Part shown: piece by piece, positions 36,539-44,234 of the stretch
Numbering within the stretch: position 1 is the stretch's first letter
Layout of the letters: every line of letters begins with the position of its first letter
From: Chryseobacterium vaccae
Lineage (GTDB): Bacteria; Bacteroidota; Bacteroidia; Flavobacteriales; Weeksellaceae
Direction of reading: 5' to 3'
Length of the DNA stretch: 64,000 nucleotides
NCBI RefSeq assembly: GCF_009602705.1
Contig: NZ_VSWH01000001.1
Coordinates: forward strand, 3,534,001 to 3,598,000
Notes under the pieces: model-generated
Told to the model about the DNA's origin: nothing
Database searches by the model: none
The model's input: only the letters and a program-made list of their open reading frames with translations
Made by a program: the position numbers and the translations under genes

Positions 36539-37111
36539 ATGAAAATAATTTACTCGTTGTTTGCTCTCATCACCAGTATTACTTCTTTTTCACAAACAAA
36601 GCTGATTGCTTTTAAAAGCCATAGTGGAGGTACTGAAAACTTTACCAAAGCGGTTTCGGAAGACCTTTTCGATGCCAATTTTTCTAATCTCGGCGCTGCA
36701 CCTCAAAAATTTGTAAAGGATGCAAGGCTCGATTCTGTGATTATTCTTAATGATAATGAAGCCATTCTGGTGACCAGCTCTTCCGATAAATTGGTACCCA
36801 AAGACAGGAGAGATAGCAGAAAAGTATGGACACCGGGAAGAGAGATCGTGAATAAACCTCTTTTTTCAAAAAAAAATATAGACAGTGTAAAACAGGTTCT
36901 GAAAAGAGATTATTTCTTCGTTAATGACGTAGACAGTGTTGTTTTTGTGGAATATGATAAAAAAAATAAAACCTATAAGCCGATAAAACCTGCCGCAGTA
37001 AAACCTGCCAAAGAAAAGTCTGAAAAAACTCCGAGAGGTCTTTTATTGGGAGTACTGATGATTTCCGGAATTTCCGGATTATACAACTGGAAGAAAAATA
37101 AAAAGAAATAA
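36539..37111 (+). CDS. Hypothetical exported protein with C-terminal membrane segment
   Basis: 190 residues. A signal peptide (MKIIYSLFALITSITSFSQ) is followed by a soluble domain with a Ser-Gly-Gly turn (KSHSGGTENF), a basic linker (about 140-165), one hydrophobic segment (GLLLGVLMISGISGLY, about 168-183) and a Lys tail. The layout predicts a periplasmic domain anchored at its C-terminus. No family recognised. The stop overlaps the ATG of the next membrane protein by one base, suggesting coupled translation. Confidence 0.65.
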   Translation: MKIIYSLFALITSITSFSQTKLIAFKSHSGGTENFTKAVSEDLFDANFSNLGAAPQKFVKDARLDSVIILNDNEAILVTSSSDKLVPKDRRDSRKVWTPGREIVNKPLFSKKNIDSVKQVLKRDYFFVNDVDSVVFVEYDKKNKTYKPIKPAAVKPAKEKSEKTPRGLLLGVLMISGISGLYNWKKNKKK

Positions 37112-38262
37112 TGAGCGATAAGCTTATCAGCTGGGCAGGAACTTTTTTTCTGCTTTTCATATTTTTTTTTCCGCTGGATTTTCTGGGGGATTTTCAGAGG
37201 GAAATTACCGTTTTTCTATTCGGTGATCTTACAGAATGGGTAGCAAATATTGTTTTCGGATTGGAAAATGTCAGAATTGATTTTTCTTCGGATAGTATTT
37301 CTATGCTTGTTTTCATAGGAATTCTACTGGTACTGTCATTGGGTATCACAACGTTGGTCAGCCCGAAATATATTCAAAAGGTTCTCTCTTTTTCTAAAGA
37401 AGCAATCGTTGTATATCTGGCTGTAGTTCTGATGAAATATGGCTTTGATAAAGTTTTTAAAGCCCAGTTTTATCTTCCGGAACCCAATATTCTTTATTCC
37501 CGCTTTGGAAATCTGGATCGGGATATCCTCTTCTGGAGCACGATGGGAGTTTCCCGGTCTTATTCTGTATGGACCGGTGGGATAGAACTTCTGGCAGCAC
37601 TTCTGATTCTTATTTATCGTACAAGAGTTCTGGGATTGCTGATTGCTGTTGGTATTTTCATCAATATAGTAGCGATCAATATCGGGTTTGATATTTCTGT
37701 AAAGCTATTCTCCCTGATTTTACTATTGATGACGGTTTTTGCCTTGAAAGATGACTGGATTCCGATTTTCCATTTTTTAGTGTTGAAGAAAGAAACAAAG
37801 CTAAATGAAACCCGGGATGTACAGGGAATGTTGCGGCCGCTGGGTGTATTTATTAAAACTGCTTTTCTTGGATCATCATTGGTCCTCATCTTGTTTCCCT
37901 ACATCAGCTCCGGGAATTATAATGATGATATATCAGAAAGGCCTTCTATTCATGGTGGTTTTAAAAATACAGATGAAAATTCAGATCTGCAGTATATTTT
38001 CTTTCATCGTAATCATTACCTGATTCTGATGGATAAAAAAGAACAGATGAGAGATTTTCATTATGCTTCAGGCCCTAGAGGATTATTTCTTCTTAAAGAT
38101 GATGATGGTAAAGAAATTCATATGAATATTTCTTACGAAAAAAAAGACAGCCTGATCATTCTTAATTGGGGAAGCGGCGAAATCCGGGCAAAAGAGTTAA
38201 ACTGGAAGAAAATGAATGCTTTACGGCCTCTTTTTCACACCGTAATAGAAAAAGTAGAGTAG
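37111..38262 (+). CDS. Hypothetical polytopic membrane protein, DoxX-like in part
   Basis: 383 residues, about seven hydrophobic segments in the first 300, then a soluble C-terminal ~90 residues. The stretch KYGFDKVFKAQFYLPEP, with GGIELLAALLIL and the following helices, resembles the DoxX-like four-helix bundle; this is a weak similarity judged by eye. Coupled to the upstream exported-protein gene. Function unknown. Confidence 0.6.
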   Translation: MSDKLISWAGTFFLLFIFFFPLDFLGDFQREITVFLFGDLTEWVANIVFGLENVRIDFSSDSISMLVFIGILLVLSLGITTLVSPKYIQKVLSFSKEAIVVYLAVVLMKYGFDKVFKAQFYLPEPNILYSRFGNLDRDILFWSTMGVSRSYSVWTGGIELLAALLILIYRTRVLGLLIAVGIFINIVAINIGFDISVKLFSLILLLMTVFALKDDWIPIFHFLVLKKETKLNETRDVQGMLRPLGVFIKTAFLGSSLVLILFPYISSGNYNDDISERPSIHGGFKNTDENSDLQYIFFHRNHYLILMDKKEQMRDFHYASGPRGLFLLKDDDGKEIHMNISYEKKDSLIILNWGSGEIRAKELNWKKMNALRPLFHTVIEKVE

Positions 38263-38394
38263 AATATGGATGAGGTAAACTCCGGCTATACCGGAAAACT
38301 TTTCTATTGAGTAGAAAATTCTTACAATAAATCTTCAGCTGTTTTCAGGCTGCAGGAACTTCCACCTTCCAGCCACCATCTTCCTTACCCTTGT

Positions 38395-38826
38395 TTATCT
38401 TTTGCTTTTGAAAAACTCTTTAACAATCGCAGAGCATTCGTTTTCCATAATTCCGATTACCATTTCCGTTTTGGGATGGAGGGTGAGGTGTTTATTGATG
38501 AAGCCGCGTTGTTCGTCTCTTGCTCCAATCACTACTTTGGAGATTTGTGACCATGCAAGGGCGCCTGAGCACATCACACAAGGTTCAAGGGTGACGTAAA
38601 GCGTACAGTTTTTCAGATATTTTCCTCCAAGAAAATTGGCTGCTGAAGTGATCGCCTGCATTTCTGCGTGGGCTGTAACATCGTTTAATGTTTCAGTAAG
38701 ATTATGAGCTCTTGCTATGATGCGGTTGTTGGAAACAATCACACATCCGATGGGAACCTCATCTTTTTCCAGGGCGGTTTCTGCTTCCTGAAGCGCCATC
38801 TTCATATAATATTCGTCGGTAAACAT
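38395..38826 (-). CDS. tadA: tRNA-specific adenosine deaminase / nucleoside deaminase
   Basis: 143 residues, cytidine-deaminase fold. Zinc ligands and proton shuttle are intact: HAEMQ (His53, Glu55) and PCVMC (Cys83, Cys86). TadA converts A34 to inosine in tRNA-Arg. A general nucleoside or guanine deaminase is an alternative, since the families are alike. It starts 5 bases after the TonB-type gene and is likely co-transcribed. Confidence 0.88.
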   Translation of the reverse strand: MFTDEYYMKMALQEAETALEKDEVPIGCVIVSNNRIIARAHNLTETLNDVTAHAEMQAITSAANFLGGKYLKNCTLYVTLEPCVMCSGALAWSQISKVVIGARDEQRGFINKHLTLHPKTEMVIGIMENECSAIVKEFFKSKR

Positions 38827-38831
38827 AGATT

Positions 38832-39455
38832 TTATTCAAGAGTTAAAGTTAAAGGAAGCTTGAAACGGTACCTCACAGGATCTCCTTTAACAAAAGCCGG
38901 GGAAAACTTTTCAGCAACAGAGTAGAGCGCAATTTCTGCCTGTCTGTTGAAGGTGAAATTATCACCCTGAGCGTGAACATTGCTGATGCTTCCGTCCTTT
39001 TCTACAATAAAAGCAACATTGGTTTTTACGGTTTTCGTTTCGGTATAAACACCCTCTGTATAAAAGAGATCAGCCACTTCCTGTCTCAGGATATTAATCC
39101 CGCCGGGATAATTTGCGGCTTTTTCAACGTCTGTGGGTTTGTCAGAATTGTTATCAGATAAATGTTTCTGCTTACCGATTCCCTGAAGGTCTTCTATATT
39201 TCTTACTTTCAGCAAAGCGCCGATGAGTGCAATGTTTTCAATGCTGTCCATCTTTTTCATGAAAAGCTTATAGTCACTTTTAATGCCGGCTTTTACAAAA
39301 GTATTCGTCTCTGAATCAAACTTCTTTTTAAATTCTGAATTCAACATCATCCTGTGCTGATTATAGTAGCTCTTCACGAGTCTGAATTCTTCTTTCTGCT
39401 GTGCAAAGCAAAATGAAGAAATAATACAGCAGAGAGAGAGTAATAATGCTTTCAA
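38832..39455 (-). CDS. TonB C-terminal domain protein
   Basis: 207 residues. Signal peptide MKALLLSLCCIISSFCFAQ; a helical region (about 20-95); a TonB-C-like domain (about 105-207) with NYPGGINILRQEVADLF and the VEKDGSISNVHAQGD strand-turn typical of the family. No N-terminal membrane anchor beyond the signal, so it is probably a periplasmic TonB-C domain protein and not a classical energy transducer. Confidence 0.8.
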   Translation of the reverse strand: MKALLLSLCCIISSFCFAQQKEEFRLVKSYYNQHRMMLNSEFKKKFDSETNTFVKAGIKSDYKLFMKKMDSIENIALIGALLKVRNIEDLQGIGKQKHLSDNNSDKPTDVEKAANYPGGINILRQEVADLFYTEGVYTETKTVKTNVAFIVEKDGSISNVHAQGDNFTFNRQAEIALYSVAEKFSPAFVKGDPVRYRFKLPLTLTLE

Positions 39456-39510
39456 GATGGGTATATTTATGTAAATATAACTAAAAAATATGAGATGAAA
39501 TGATTATTGA

Positions 39511-40431
39511 TCAGCTTTCAAGATAGCGGTTCAGGGACTCCTGAAGATGGGTGCGGATGTCATCAACTAAACATTTCGGTTCTAAAACGGTTACCTCTTT
39601 TCCATAAGAAAGAATTTCCTGCATAAAATCATAAGTAGGATGGAGAAAGAACTCAAAATAGATCTCTTCCGGTGTTTCTTTGGTTTCTTTCTGTGACTGG
39701 TGAAGAGGGAAACTCCTGATATATTCTCCCTGATGGCGGCTGCATTTTAAGACAATACTCTGGGGGTTCTGTTCTGCAAGATTCATCACACCAAAAGCAT
39801 TTTTGAAATGTTCTCTGAAGTTGTAGTTGTATTTTTCCCTGAATTTGTTTTTGCTTACATCAAGATAGTTCACCCTGTCCAGCCCGAATGACTTTAGCAT
39901 TTTGTCTTTCGTATCCATCGCAATCAGGTACCATCTGTCTTTAGATTCCTTTAAAGCAAGAGGATGAACCTTGCGGGAGGTCATCAGTTTATTTTTGTAG
40001 TTGTAATGCTCAAAACTAACCACTCTTTTATTGCGGATGGCGAAGAACAGATCATAAAAGTGCTCAATTCCGGTAGGTTTTCTGCTTTCGAAAAAGATAA
40101 AATCTGAAAAATCAGGATGAAGGTTTAAGGCATTGCTTACCTGGAAAGATTCCAGCAGTTTTTGGTTGTATTCATCCACTTCCATGATGGGGCGGCTTTC
40201 TATATAATAACGGTTGTCGCCTTTTTTCTTGTTGTGGATAGAAAGGTTAAAAAGATCGGATATCTCACGGATGTCGCGCTGAAGGGTACGGATGGAGTAG
40301 CTTTTGATCTCCGCATCCTGAAATTCAAAAGAGTTCAGAAGGTATGCTTCCAGCTGAGGGTAGGTAGCAGGAGAGCTTTCTAATCTTTTGATGATTAAGG
40401 CATATCTTGTCAGATAAAAATCTTTTTTCAT
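39511..40431 (-). CDS. WYL-domain transcriptional regulator
   Basis: 306 residues. N-terminal winged helix-turn-helix of the YafY type (RYALIIKRLESSPATY, then SYSIRTLQRDIREISDLF, about 1-75); WYL domain (about 125-205) with its name motif in HPLALKESKDRWYLIAM; C-terminal WCX-like extension (about 220-306). WYL regulators such as PafBC and DriD activate DNA-damage genes, with the WYL domain sensing nucleic acid. This gene's own promoter carries the same motif as three neighbouring promoters, so autoregulation and local control are likely. The ligand is unknown. Confidence 0.88.
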   Translation of the reverse strand: MKKDFYLTRYALIIKRLESSPATYPQLEAYLLNSFEFQDAEIKSYSIRTLQRDIREISDLFNLSIHNKKKGDNRYYIESRPIMEVDEYNQKLLESFQVSNALNLHPDFSDFIFFESRKPTGIEHFYDLFFAIRNKRVVSFEHYNYKNKLMTSRKVHPLALKESKDRWYLIAMDTKDKMLKSFGLDRVNYLDVSKNKFREKYNYNFREHFKNAFGVMNLAEQNPQSIVLKCSRHQGEYIRSFPLHQSQKETKETPEEIYFEFFLHPTYDFMQEILSYGKEVTVLEPKCLVDDIRTHLQESLNRYLES

Positions 40432-40516
40432 GAGTTTATTTTTAAGGTTTTGCTTACTCTGTAATCGTTAGAAAACGTGTTAACAGAACGGGCTTAATGG
40501 CTAAAGTTCTATGTAA

Positions 40517-40524
40517 CAAAGATA
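40517..40524 (-). promoter_or_regulatory. -7 box TATCTTTG of the WYL regulator
   Basis: TAnnTTTG match on the minus strand, 85 bases before the ATG. The conserved motif (site A) starts 11 bases upstream. No TTG lies at the normal -33 spacing. Confidence 0.65.
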
Positions 40525-40534
40525 TGTGCTTAAT

Positions 40535-40550
40535 GCGACAAAACGTGTCG
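40535..40550 (-). promoter_or_regulatory. Shared palindromic motif, site A (WYL gene)
   Basis: Minus-strand sequence CGACACGTTTTGTCGC: inverted repeat CGACA-N5-TGTCG plus a fixed C. The core lies exactly 11 bases upstream of the -7 box, with an AT-rich stretch further upstream. The same layout is seen at three other promoters within 4.3 kb. Confidence 0.75.
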
Positions 40551-40607
40551 TATTTTATTTTTTGTGAATGAGATTTAAGACTTTTTCTTACAAGTTTTGG
40601 CTAAATC

Positions 40608-41201
40608 CTACAGATCTATTTTTTTCTCTACTGGTGCAGCATGAGGATTTCCTGATTCAAAGTCCATTGTTGTTGTGAAAATCGTTTTTGTAAAAGGTAA
40701 GAAATCTCCGCTTTCTACATCCAGATAGCGCAATTGTGAAATACCAAAAAGGCAGGATTCGTTTTCGTATAAGGATATTTTTACAGTCAGATATTTTTTA
40801 CCATTATATTCAAAATAATGATCAAAACGTTCAAAAATTGCAGAGAATCTAAAAAAATGAATGCCAAAATCCCTTTTCTCATATTCTTCCTTTTGAAGGA
40901 AATCGGGAGGAGAGAGGATAAACCTTTCGCTGGCGTCCGGATTACAGATAATAAGTTTGGTTTTGTCCACTCTGCTAATAAAAGCAATGCCATTGAAGTC
41001 AGGACAAGGCATATGCCCAACCAATTCTGTAGAGTACATATATTTTCTGTTATTATATTTCCATATGATTACAGATTGATAGTGGTAAAAATCTCCCGGA
41101 AATGTAAGGATGTTTTTTTTAGGGTCTTCATAAAAGTTTCTGTCAAACTTAAAATAATTGTGATGGTAATTTAAAGTAAAGCTTTCAATATAATTGATCA
41201 T
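40608..41201 (-). CDS. Hypothetical protein next to SMI1/KNR4 gene
   Basis: 197 residues, no signal or membrane segment, rich in Phe and Tyr (MINYIESFTLNYHHNYFKF, later FFRFSAIFERFDHYFEY), probably beta-rich. No family recognised. 13 bases after the SMI1/KNR4 gene and surely in one transcript with it. Such neighbours of SMI1 genes are often further immunity-type proteins; here that is only inference. Confidence 0.6.
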   Translation of the reverse strand: MINYIESFTLNYHHNYFKFDRNFYEDPKKNILTFPGDFYHYQSVIIWKYNNRKYMYSTELVGHMPCPDFNGIAFISRVDKTKLIICNPDASERFILSPPDFLQKEEYEKRDFGIHFFRFSAIFERFDHYFEYNGKKYLTVKISLYENESCLFGISQLRYLDVESGDFLPFTKTIFTTTMDFESGNPHAAPVEKKIDL

Positions 41202-41214
41202 TCAGTTTATTGTT

Positions 41215-41628
41215 TTAAAGTTCTTCAATAGAGTCTATGGCTAAAAAATCTTCCAGATTCCGGTTATAGAATACAGGTTCCACTTCATCATACCGGAAAA
41301 GAAAGATGGATCCGTTTTTGCTCCCGTTTCCTGTATAAATACAAATGATATGACCAATTGGCGTAGTGGCAAAAGGAAGATATTCCCGGGGAATGTGCTG
41401 CTCCGTAATCTGAAAACTGTCTATACTTTCTTCCATCCGGGAGTTTCCATACTTTATGCTGTCTAAATCATAGGAGTTTTCCCCGGATTCCAGAACACCG
41501 CCGTTATATTTTAAATAGAGCTTTTTTAGATTTTCGGGCATAGTGAAGCCGAATTGTTTTTCAATATGCTCTATATCTTCTGTGGTAATAGGTTGTTCCT
41601 GTTCTGTGATTTTGGTTTTCATTTTCAT
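41215..41628 (-). CDS. SMI1/KNR4 family protein
   Basis: 137 residues. The family pattern is clear: ITTEDIEHIEKQFGFTMPENLKKLYLKYNGG near the N-terminus, then LPFATTPIGHIICIYTG and a late acidic FLFRYDEVEPVFY. SMI1/KNR4 proteins often act as immunity proteins against polymorphic toxins. No toxin gene is visible, so it is an orphan. Its ATG overlaps the stop of a 53-codon upstream ORF in a TAATG junction. Confidence 0.85.
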   Translation of the reverse strand: MKMKTKITEQEQPITTEDIEHIEKQFGFTMPENLKKLYLKYNGGVLESGENSYDLDSIKYGNSRMEESIDSFQITEQHIPREYLPFATTPIGHIICIYTGNGSKNGSIFLFRYDEVEPVFYNRNLEDFLAIDSIEEL

Positions 41629-41789
41629 TATGGTTTTAGTGTGGAAATTGATATGAAATCAAGAACAAATCCTTCATTTTCCAGCATTTTGATTATTTCA
41701 TTCTTTTTTTCATGAACAATGATTATCGTAATCTGATCAAGATCTCTGTAATCGTCTAAATAAGGGAGGATTTCTTCAAATAATAACAT
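41628..41789 (-). CDS. Small hypothetical protein coupled to the SMI1/KNR4 gene
   Basis: 53 residues starting MLLFEEILPYLDDYRDLDQI and ending STLKP, with an amphipathic helix in the middle (VHEKKNEIIKMLENEGF). The stop TAA (41630-41628) shares one base with the SMI1/KNR4 ATG. The frame is closed by a stop 12 bases upstream of the ATG. The good residue mix and the TAATG coupling argue for a real gene; alternatively it is the remnant of a longer gene. No family recognised. Confidence 0.55.
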   Translation of the reverse strand: MLLFEEILPYLDDYRDLDQITIIIVHEKKNEIIKMLENEGFVLDFISISTLKP

Positions 41790-41848
41790 CCATACTTCTT
41801 AATATAGACAATGCTTTTAAGATTATAATTTTCATAAAAACAGATCAT

Positions 41849-42415
41849 TTATTTTATTTCATAAACGGTCATTTTTCCATCTTCATTATCCTCCCGGCTG
41901 TTATAGTACTCGTTAAATATAAAAAGTTCAGGAATTTTGTCATTATTGATGTCCATGCTGTTAAAGGTAATCCAATCCATAGATTCATAGTGGCGGACCG
42001 GTAATTTTATTTCGTTATATCCTTTTTTGTACAGAAAATAATCTTCGCCTTTTTTTCTGATCTGATAATCTTTTGTATCCCGGTTAACAGCCTTATCAGA
42101 ATATTTTTTAAAGTCCAGATTCATTAGCTCCGACTGGAATTTATAAGTCTTGAACATCTTTGTTGAATCATTTTTTTTAATTAAAGGCAGAATATCCTGG
42201 TTATCGTTCAGGAAAACTCCGTTTTTCCAGACTTTAAGATGAGTATCATCCTGATAGATGCAAAATAGGCTGTCATTGGTATATGCTTTTGCATCATCAC
42301 CATACGTCTGCTCTGTGAAAATCTTATTAATTTTCAATGGCTTGGGAAGCTCTGTGATATTCTCTTTTTTACATCCGATCAATATAAACAGCAAAAAAAT
42401 GAATGGATATCTCAT
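41849..42415 (-). CDS. Hypothetical lipoprotein
   Basis: 188 residues. Lipoprotein signal MRYPFIFLLFILIGC with Lys-Lys after the Cys. The end has a DxNNDxxPELF pattern (MDINNDKIPELFIF), like a calcium-binding or VCBS-type repeat found in periplasmic lipoproteins. No family name can be given. First of four closely placed minus-strand genes down to 40608; the gap to the next is 59 bases. Confidence 0.65.
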   Translation of the reverse strand: MRYPFIFLLFILIGCKKENITELPKPLKINKIFTEQTYGDDAKAYTNDSLFCIYQDDTHLKVWKNGVFLNDNQDILPLIKKNDSTKMFKTYKFQSELMNLDFKKYSDKAVNRDTKDYQIRKKGEDYFLYKKGYNEIKLPVRHYESMDWITFNSMDINNDKIPELFIFNEYYNSREDNEDGKMTVYEIK

Positions 42416-42442
42416 GGTTTTATTTTAGTCTGTGGAATATTA

Positions 42443-42472
42443 CAAAAAAAACCGCAACTTTTGGTGTTGCGG
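42443..42472 (-). terminator. Terminator upstream of the lipoprotein gene
   Basis: CCGCAAC (42452-42458) pairs with GTTGCGG (42466-42472). On the minus strand a run of eight T follows. It ends transcripts coming from the small acidic protein gene. A second hairpin, CCTGTAT/ATACAGG (42495-42513), lies just before it. Confidence 0.85.
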
Positions 42473-42528
42473 CTGAATAAAATGTTCATGGTTTCCTGTA
42501 TCAGAAATACAGGTTTATCTATCAATTA

Positions 42529-42612
42529 TTAAACACGGTTCCGGCTGCTCATCATTTTGTGATTGGTGATTTCAAAGGTGTATTGGCTGTTTAATGAGAC
42601 TGTTATAGGCAT
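42529..42612 (-). CDS. Possible 27-residue peptide
   Basis: ATG at 42612, stop at 42529: MPITVSLNSQYTFEITNHKM and seven more residues ending in SSRNRV. It lies between the small acidic gene and the terminator, on their strand, flanked by 9-base inverted repeats GGTTCCGGC (42537-42545) and GCCGGAACC (42643-42651). It could be a true small peptide, or chance coding in an untranslated RNA. Low confidence. Confidence 0.25.
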   Translation of the reverse strand: MPITVSLNSQYTFEITNHKMMSSRNRV

Positions 42613-42664
42613 TGCGAGAGATTGCAAAGAGCGATGAACAGCGCCGGAACCTGTTGTGTTAAAA

Positions 42665-42838
42665 TTATCTGGGTGCATCTTCTTCAAGAATATCTTCTTC
42701 AAAATCTTCCTTAAAAAAATGTTCAATGTCATTGAGATAGTTTTCATAATCCATCTCTGCATGTTCGATGTCGCTCCATTCTATGGTATAGAGATCGGTA
42801 TCGAAAGCGGTATCCGGGTTGTGATCTGGTGTTTCCAT
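42665..42838 (-). CDS. Small acidic protein under motif promoter D
   Basis: 57 residues from METPDHNPDT, very acidic (EDFEEDILEEDAPR at the end), no hydrophobic stretch. The in-frame extension to a TTG at 42904 would add 22 residues; ATG 42838 is preferred but not proven. The promoter with the shared motif is at 42955-42989. Very acidic small proteins of this size often mimic DNA or bind basic partners; nothing more specific can be said. No family recognised. Confidence 0.5.
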   Translation of the reverse strand: METPDHNPDTAFDTDLYTIEWSDIEHAEMDYENYLNDIEHFFKEDFEEDILEEDAPR

Positions 42839-42954
42839 GTTGGGTGCTTTAAGGTTTAGCGGGCATATTTCAGGTTGTCCCGTATAAATTGATGTTGAAT
42901 TCAAAGGCTTTTAAAAGTTTTAAATGATTATTTTTTTTGTCTTTGTTGATGCTT

Positions 42955-42962
42955 CAAAGATA
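42955..42962 (-). promoter_or_regulatory. -7 box TATCTTTG of the small acidic gene
   Basis: TAnnTTTG match on the minus strand, 11 bases downstream of the core of motif site D. Confidence 0.6.
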
Positions 42963-42972
42963 TCCGTGGAAA

Positions 42973-42988
42973 GCGACAAAACTTGACG
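42973..42988 (-). promoter_or_regulatory. Shared palindromic motif, site D (small acidic gene)
   Basis: Minus-strand sequence CGTCAAGTTTTGTCGC, one base off a perfect CGACA/TGTCG palindrome, the core exactly 11 bases upstream of its -7 box. It overlaps nothing coding: the phospholipase gene stops at 43013. Confidence 0.75.
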
Positions 42989-43012
42989 CATTAAAAATCT
43001 TTTTTACTTTTT

Positions 43013-44050
43013 TTATATTTTATTTCTGATCAGTTTTTGTACAATCTGATTGAGGCTTTCACGGTTGTCATCAATATAACTTAATCCCGCCTGGATTAGA
43101 TTTTCAATATTGGACCTCTTTACATTATCCATTGCAGGAGAAGCATTTTTTAAAGATGGATTCAGACGGTAATAATTCTTCTGATTCCTCATTCCTAATG
43201 TCTGAAACATCTGGCCTAGCTGATAATCTACAGTTTCTGCATTGGCAGACATTAAAATATCAATGATAGGATTTACCCAGCCAATCTTCCCGGCTTTCTC
43301 CATTTTCTTAAAAGAATACGGTCTCGCCTCAATTCCTGTTCCTATAGAAACAATGATCATATCGTTTACGGTTGGATGATTGGCTTTCTGATGGTTTTTC
43401 AGAACCTCTGCGAAAGGAATTTTCCTTGCTTCGGCATAAGCACAGAGTGCAGGATTGTTGGCAAACATTCCTCCGTCAATCAAACTGAAAATCTGCCCGT
43501 ACATCGATTTTATCTGTACTGGTCTGAAATAAGTAGGAGCAGCAGAAGTCGCTCTACAAACGTCTTTTACATAAAAATTATCTGTGCTCAGATGAGCCTC
43601 CCACGAATTGAAAAGCTTGGCTCTTCTGTTCTCTATATCATAGCTGGTGATTAAACATGGTTTTATAAATTCTTTAAGCTCAAGGTGTCCAAAAAAGTCA
43701 TTCAGGTTTTTTTCAAGTGCTTCCTGGGAGATCTTTTCGTTCAGCAGGCCAAAAGGATTGACCAGCTTTTCCCAAAAAGAGACCTGAAATATATCTCCGC
43801 CCTTCTCAGCATATAATTCTAATCCTTTCTGAATAGAATATTTTGCCTTCCGGTGCTCATCAGGACATAAAATAATAGAAGCGATCAGCCCTCCGGTACT
43901 GCTTCCGGCTACCAGATCAAAATAATCACCGAGCCGGGCACCCGGGTTGTCATAATGCTGGAGCTGTTCCTCTATGTAACGCAGAATAATACAGGTAATA
44001 ATTCCTCTTATTCCGCCTCCGTCCAAAGAAAGAATGGTGGTCTTTTTCAT
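43013..44050 (-). CDS. Patatin-like phospholipase
   Basis: 345 residues, cytoplasmic, no signal peptide. Catalytic features of the family are complete: oxyanion loop DGGGIRG (10-16), nucleophile elbow GSSTG with Ser51, and the Asp of the dyad in IDGGMFANNP (Asp192). Patatins hydrolyse acyl esters of membrane lipids. Close relatives serve as effectors in anti-phage systems (CapV of CBASS), but no cyclic-nucleotide synthase is adjacent. The start at 44050 leaves a leader of about 115 bases with a long hairpin (44082-44149). The promoter has the shared motif (site B). Confidence 0.9.
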   Translation of the reverse strand: MKKTTILSLDGGGIRGIITCIILRYIEEQLQHYDNPGARLGDYFDLVAGSSTGGLIASIILCPDEHRKAKYSIQKGLELYAEKGGDIFQVSFWEKLVNPFGLLNEKISQEALEKNLNDFFGHLELKEFIKPCLITSYDIENRRAKLFNSWEAHLSTDNFYVKDVCRATSAAPTYFRPVQIKSMYGQIFSLIDGGMFANNPALCAYAEARKIPFAEVLKNHQKANHPTVNDMIIVSIGTGIEARPYSFKKMEKAGKIGWVNPIIDILMSANAETVDYQLGQMFQTLGMRNQKNYYRLNPSLKNASPAMDNVKRSNIENLIQAGLSYIDDNRESLNQIVQKLIRNKI

Positions 44051-44081
44051 GATGTTTGGTTGGTTTTTTTTAATAACAGGT

Positions 44082-44149
44082 CCTGAGATAACTAAAACCA
44101 ACAATCTGCCGATGAAAGCTGATGCTGGTTTTAGTATTGAGATCTCAGG
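44082..44149 (-). promoter_or_regulatory. Long hairpin in the phospholipase leader RNA
   Basis: Two stacked stems: CCTGAGAT (44082-44089) with ATCTCAGG (44142-44149), and ACTAAAACCA (44091-44100) with TGGTTTTAGT (44126-44135), separated by a small asymmetric bulge, with a 25-base apical loop. It occupies most of the untranslated leader, 32 bases before the ATG. There is no T run after it on the minus strand strong enough to call a terminator. Confidence 0.55.
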
Positions 44150-44171
44150 TAACTAACATTTTCCTATGAAA

Positions 44172-44179
44172 CAAAGGTA
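44172..44179 (-). promoter_or_regulatory. -7 box TACCTTTG of the phospholipase gene
   Basis: TAnnTTTG match on the minus strand, 11 bases downstream of the core of motif site B. Confidence 0.65.
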
Positions 44180-44189
44180 GACCGGGGAA

Positions 44190-44205
44190 GCGACAGAACT
44201 TGTCG
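44190..44205 (-). promoter_or_regulatory. Shared palindromic motif, site B (phospholipase)
   Basis: Minus-strand sequence CGACAAGTTCTGTCGC with perfect inverted repeat CGACA-N5-TGTCG, the core 11 bases upstream of the -7 box and preceded by an AT-rich stretch that is nearly the same as at site A. Confidence 0.75.
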
Positions 44206-44234
44206 TATTTTATTCAATTTCAAATAAAAGAAAA

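Noticed and set aside
42529..42762. 77-codon frame overlapping the small acidic gene
   Set aside because: Its first half is in another frame of the acidic ORF and gives an unlikely Ile/Lys/Phe-rich sequence. Only the last 27 codons, outside the overlap, were kept as a low-confidence peptide.
43013..44050. CBASS defence system based on the patatin gene
   Set aside because: No CD-NTase, Cap2/Cap3 or other CBASS partner is within reach. The neighbours are an M15 peptidase and a WYL regulator, so only the effector type is similar.
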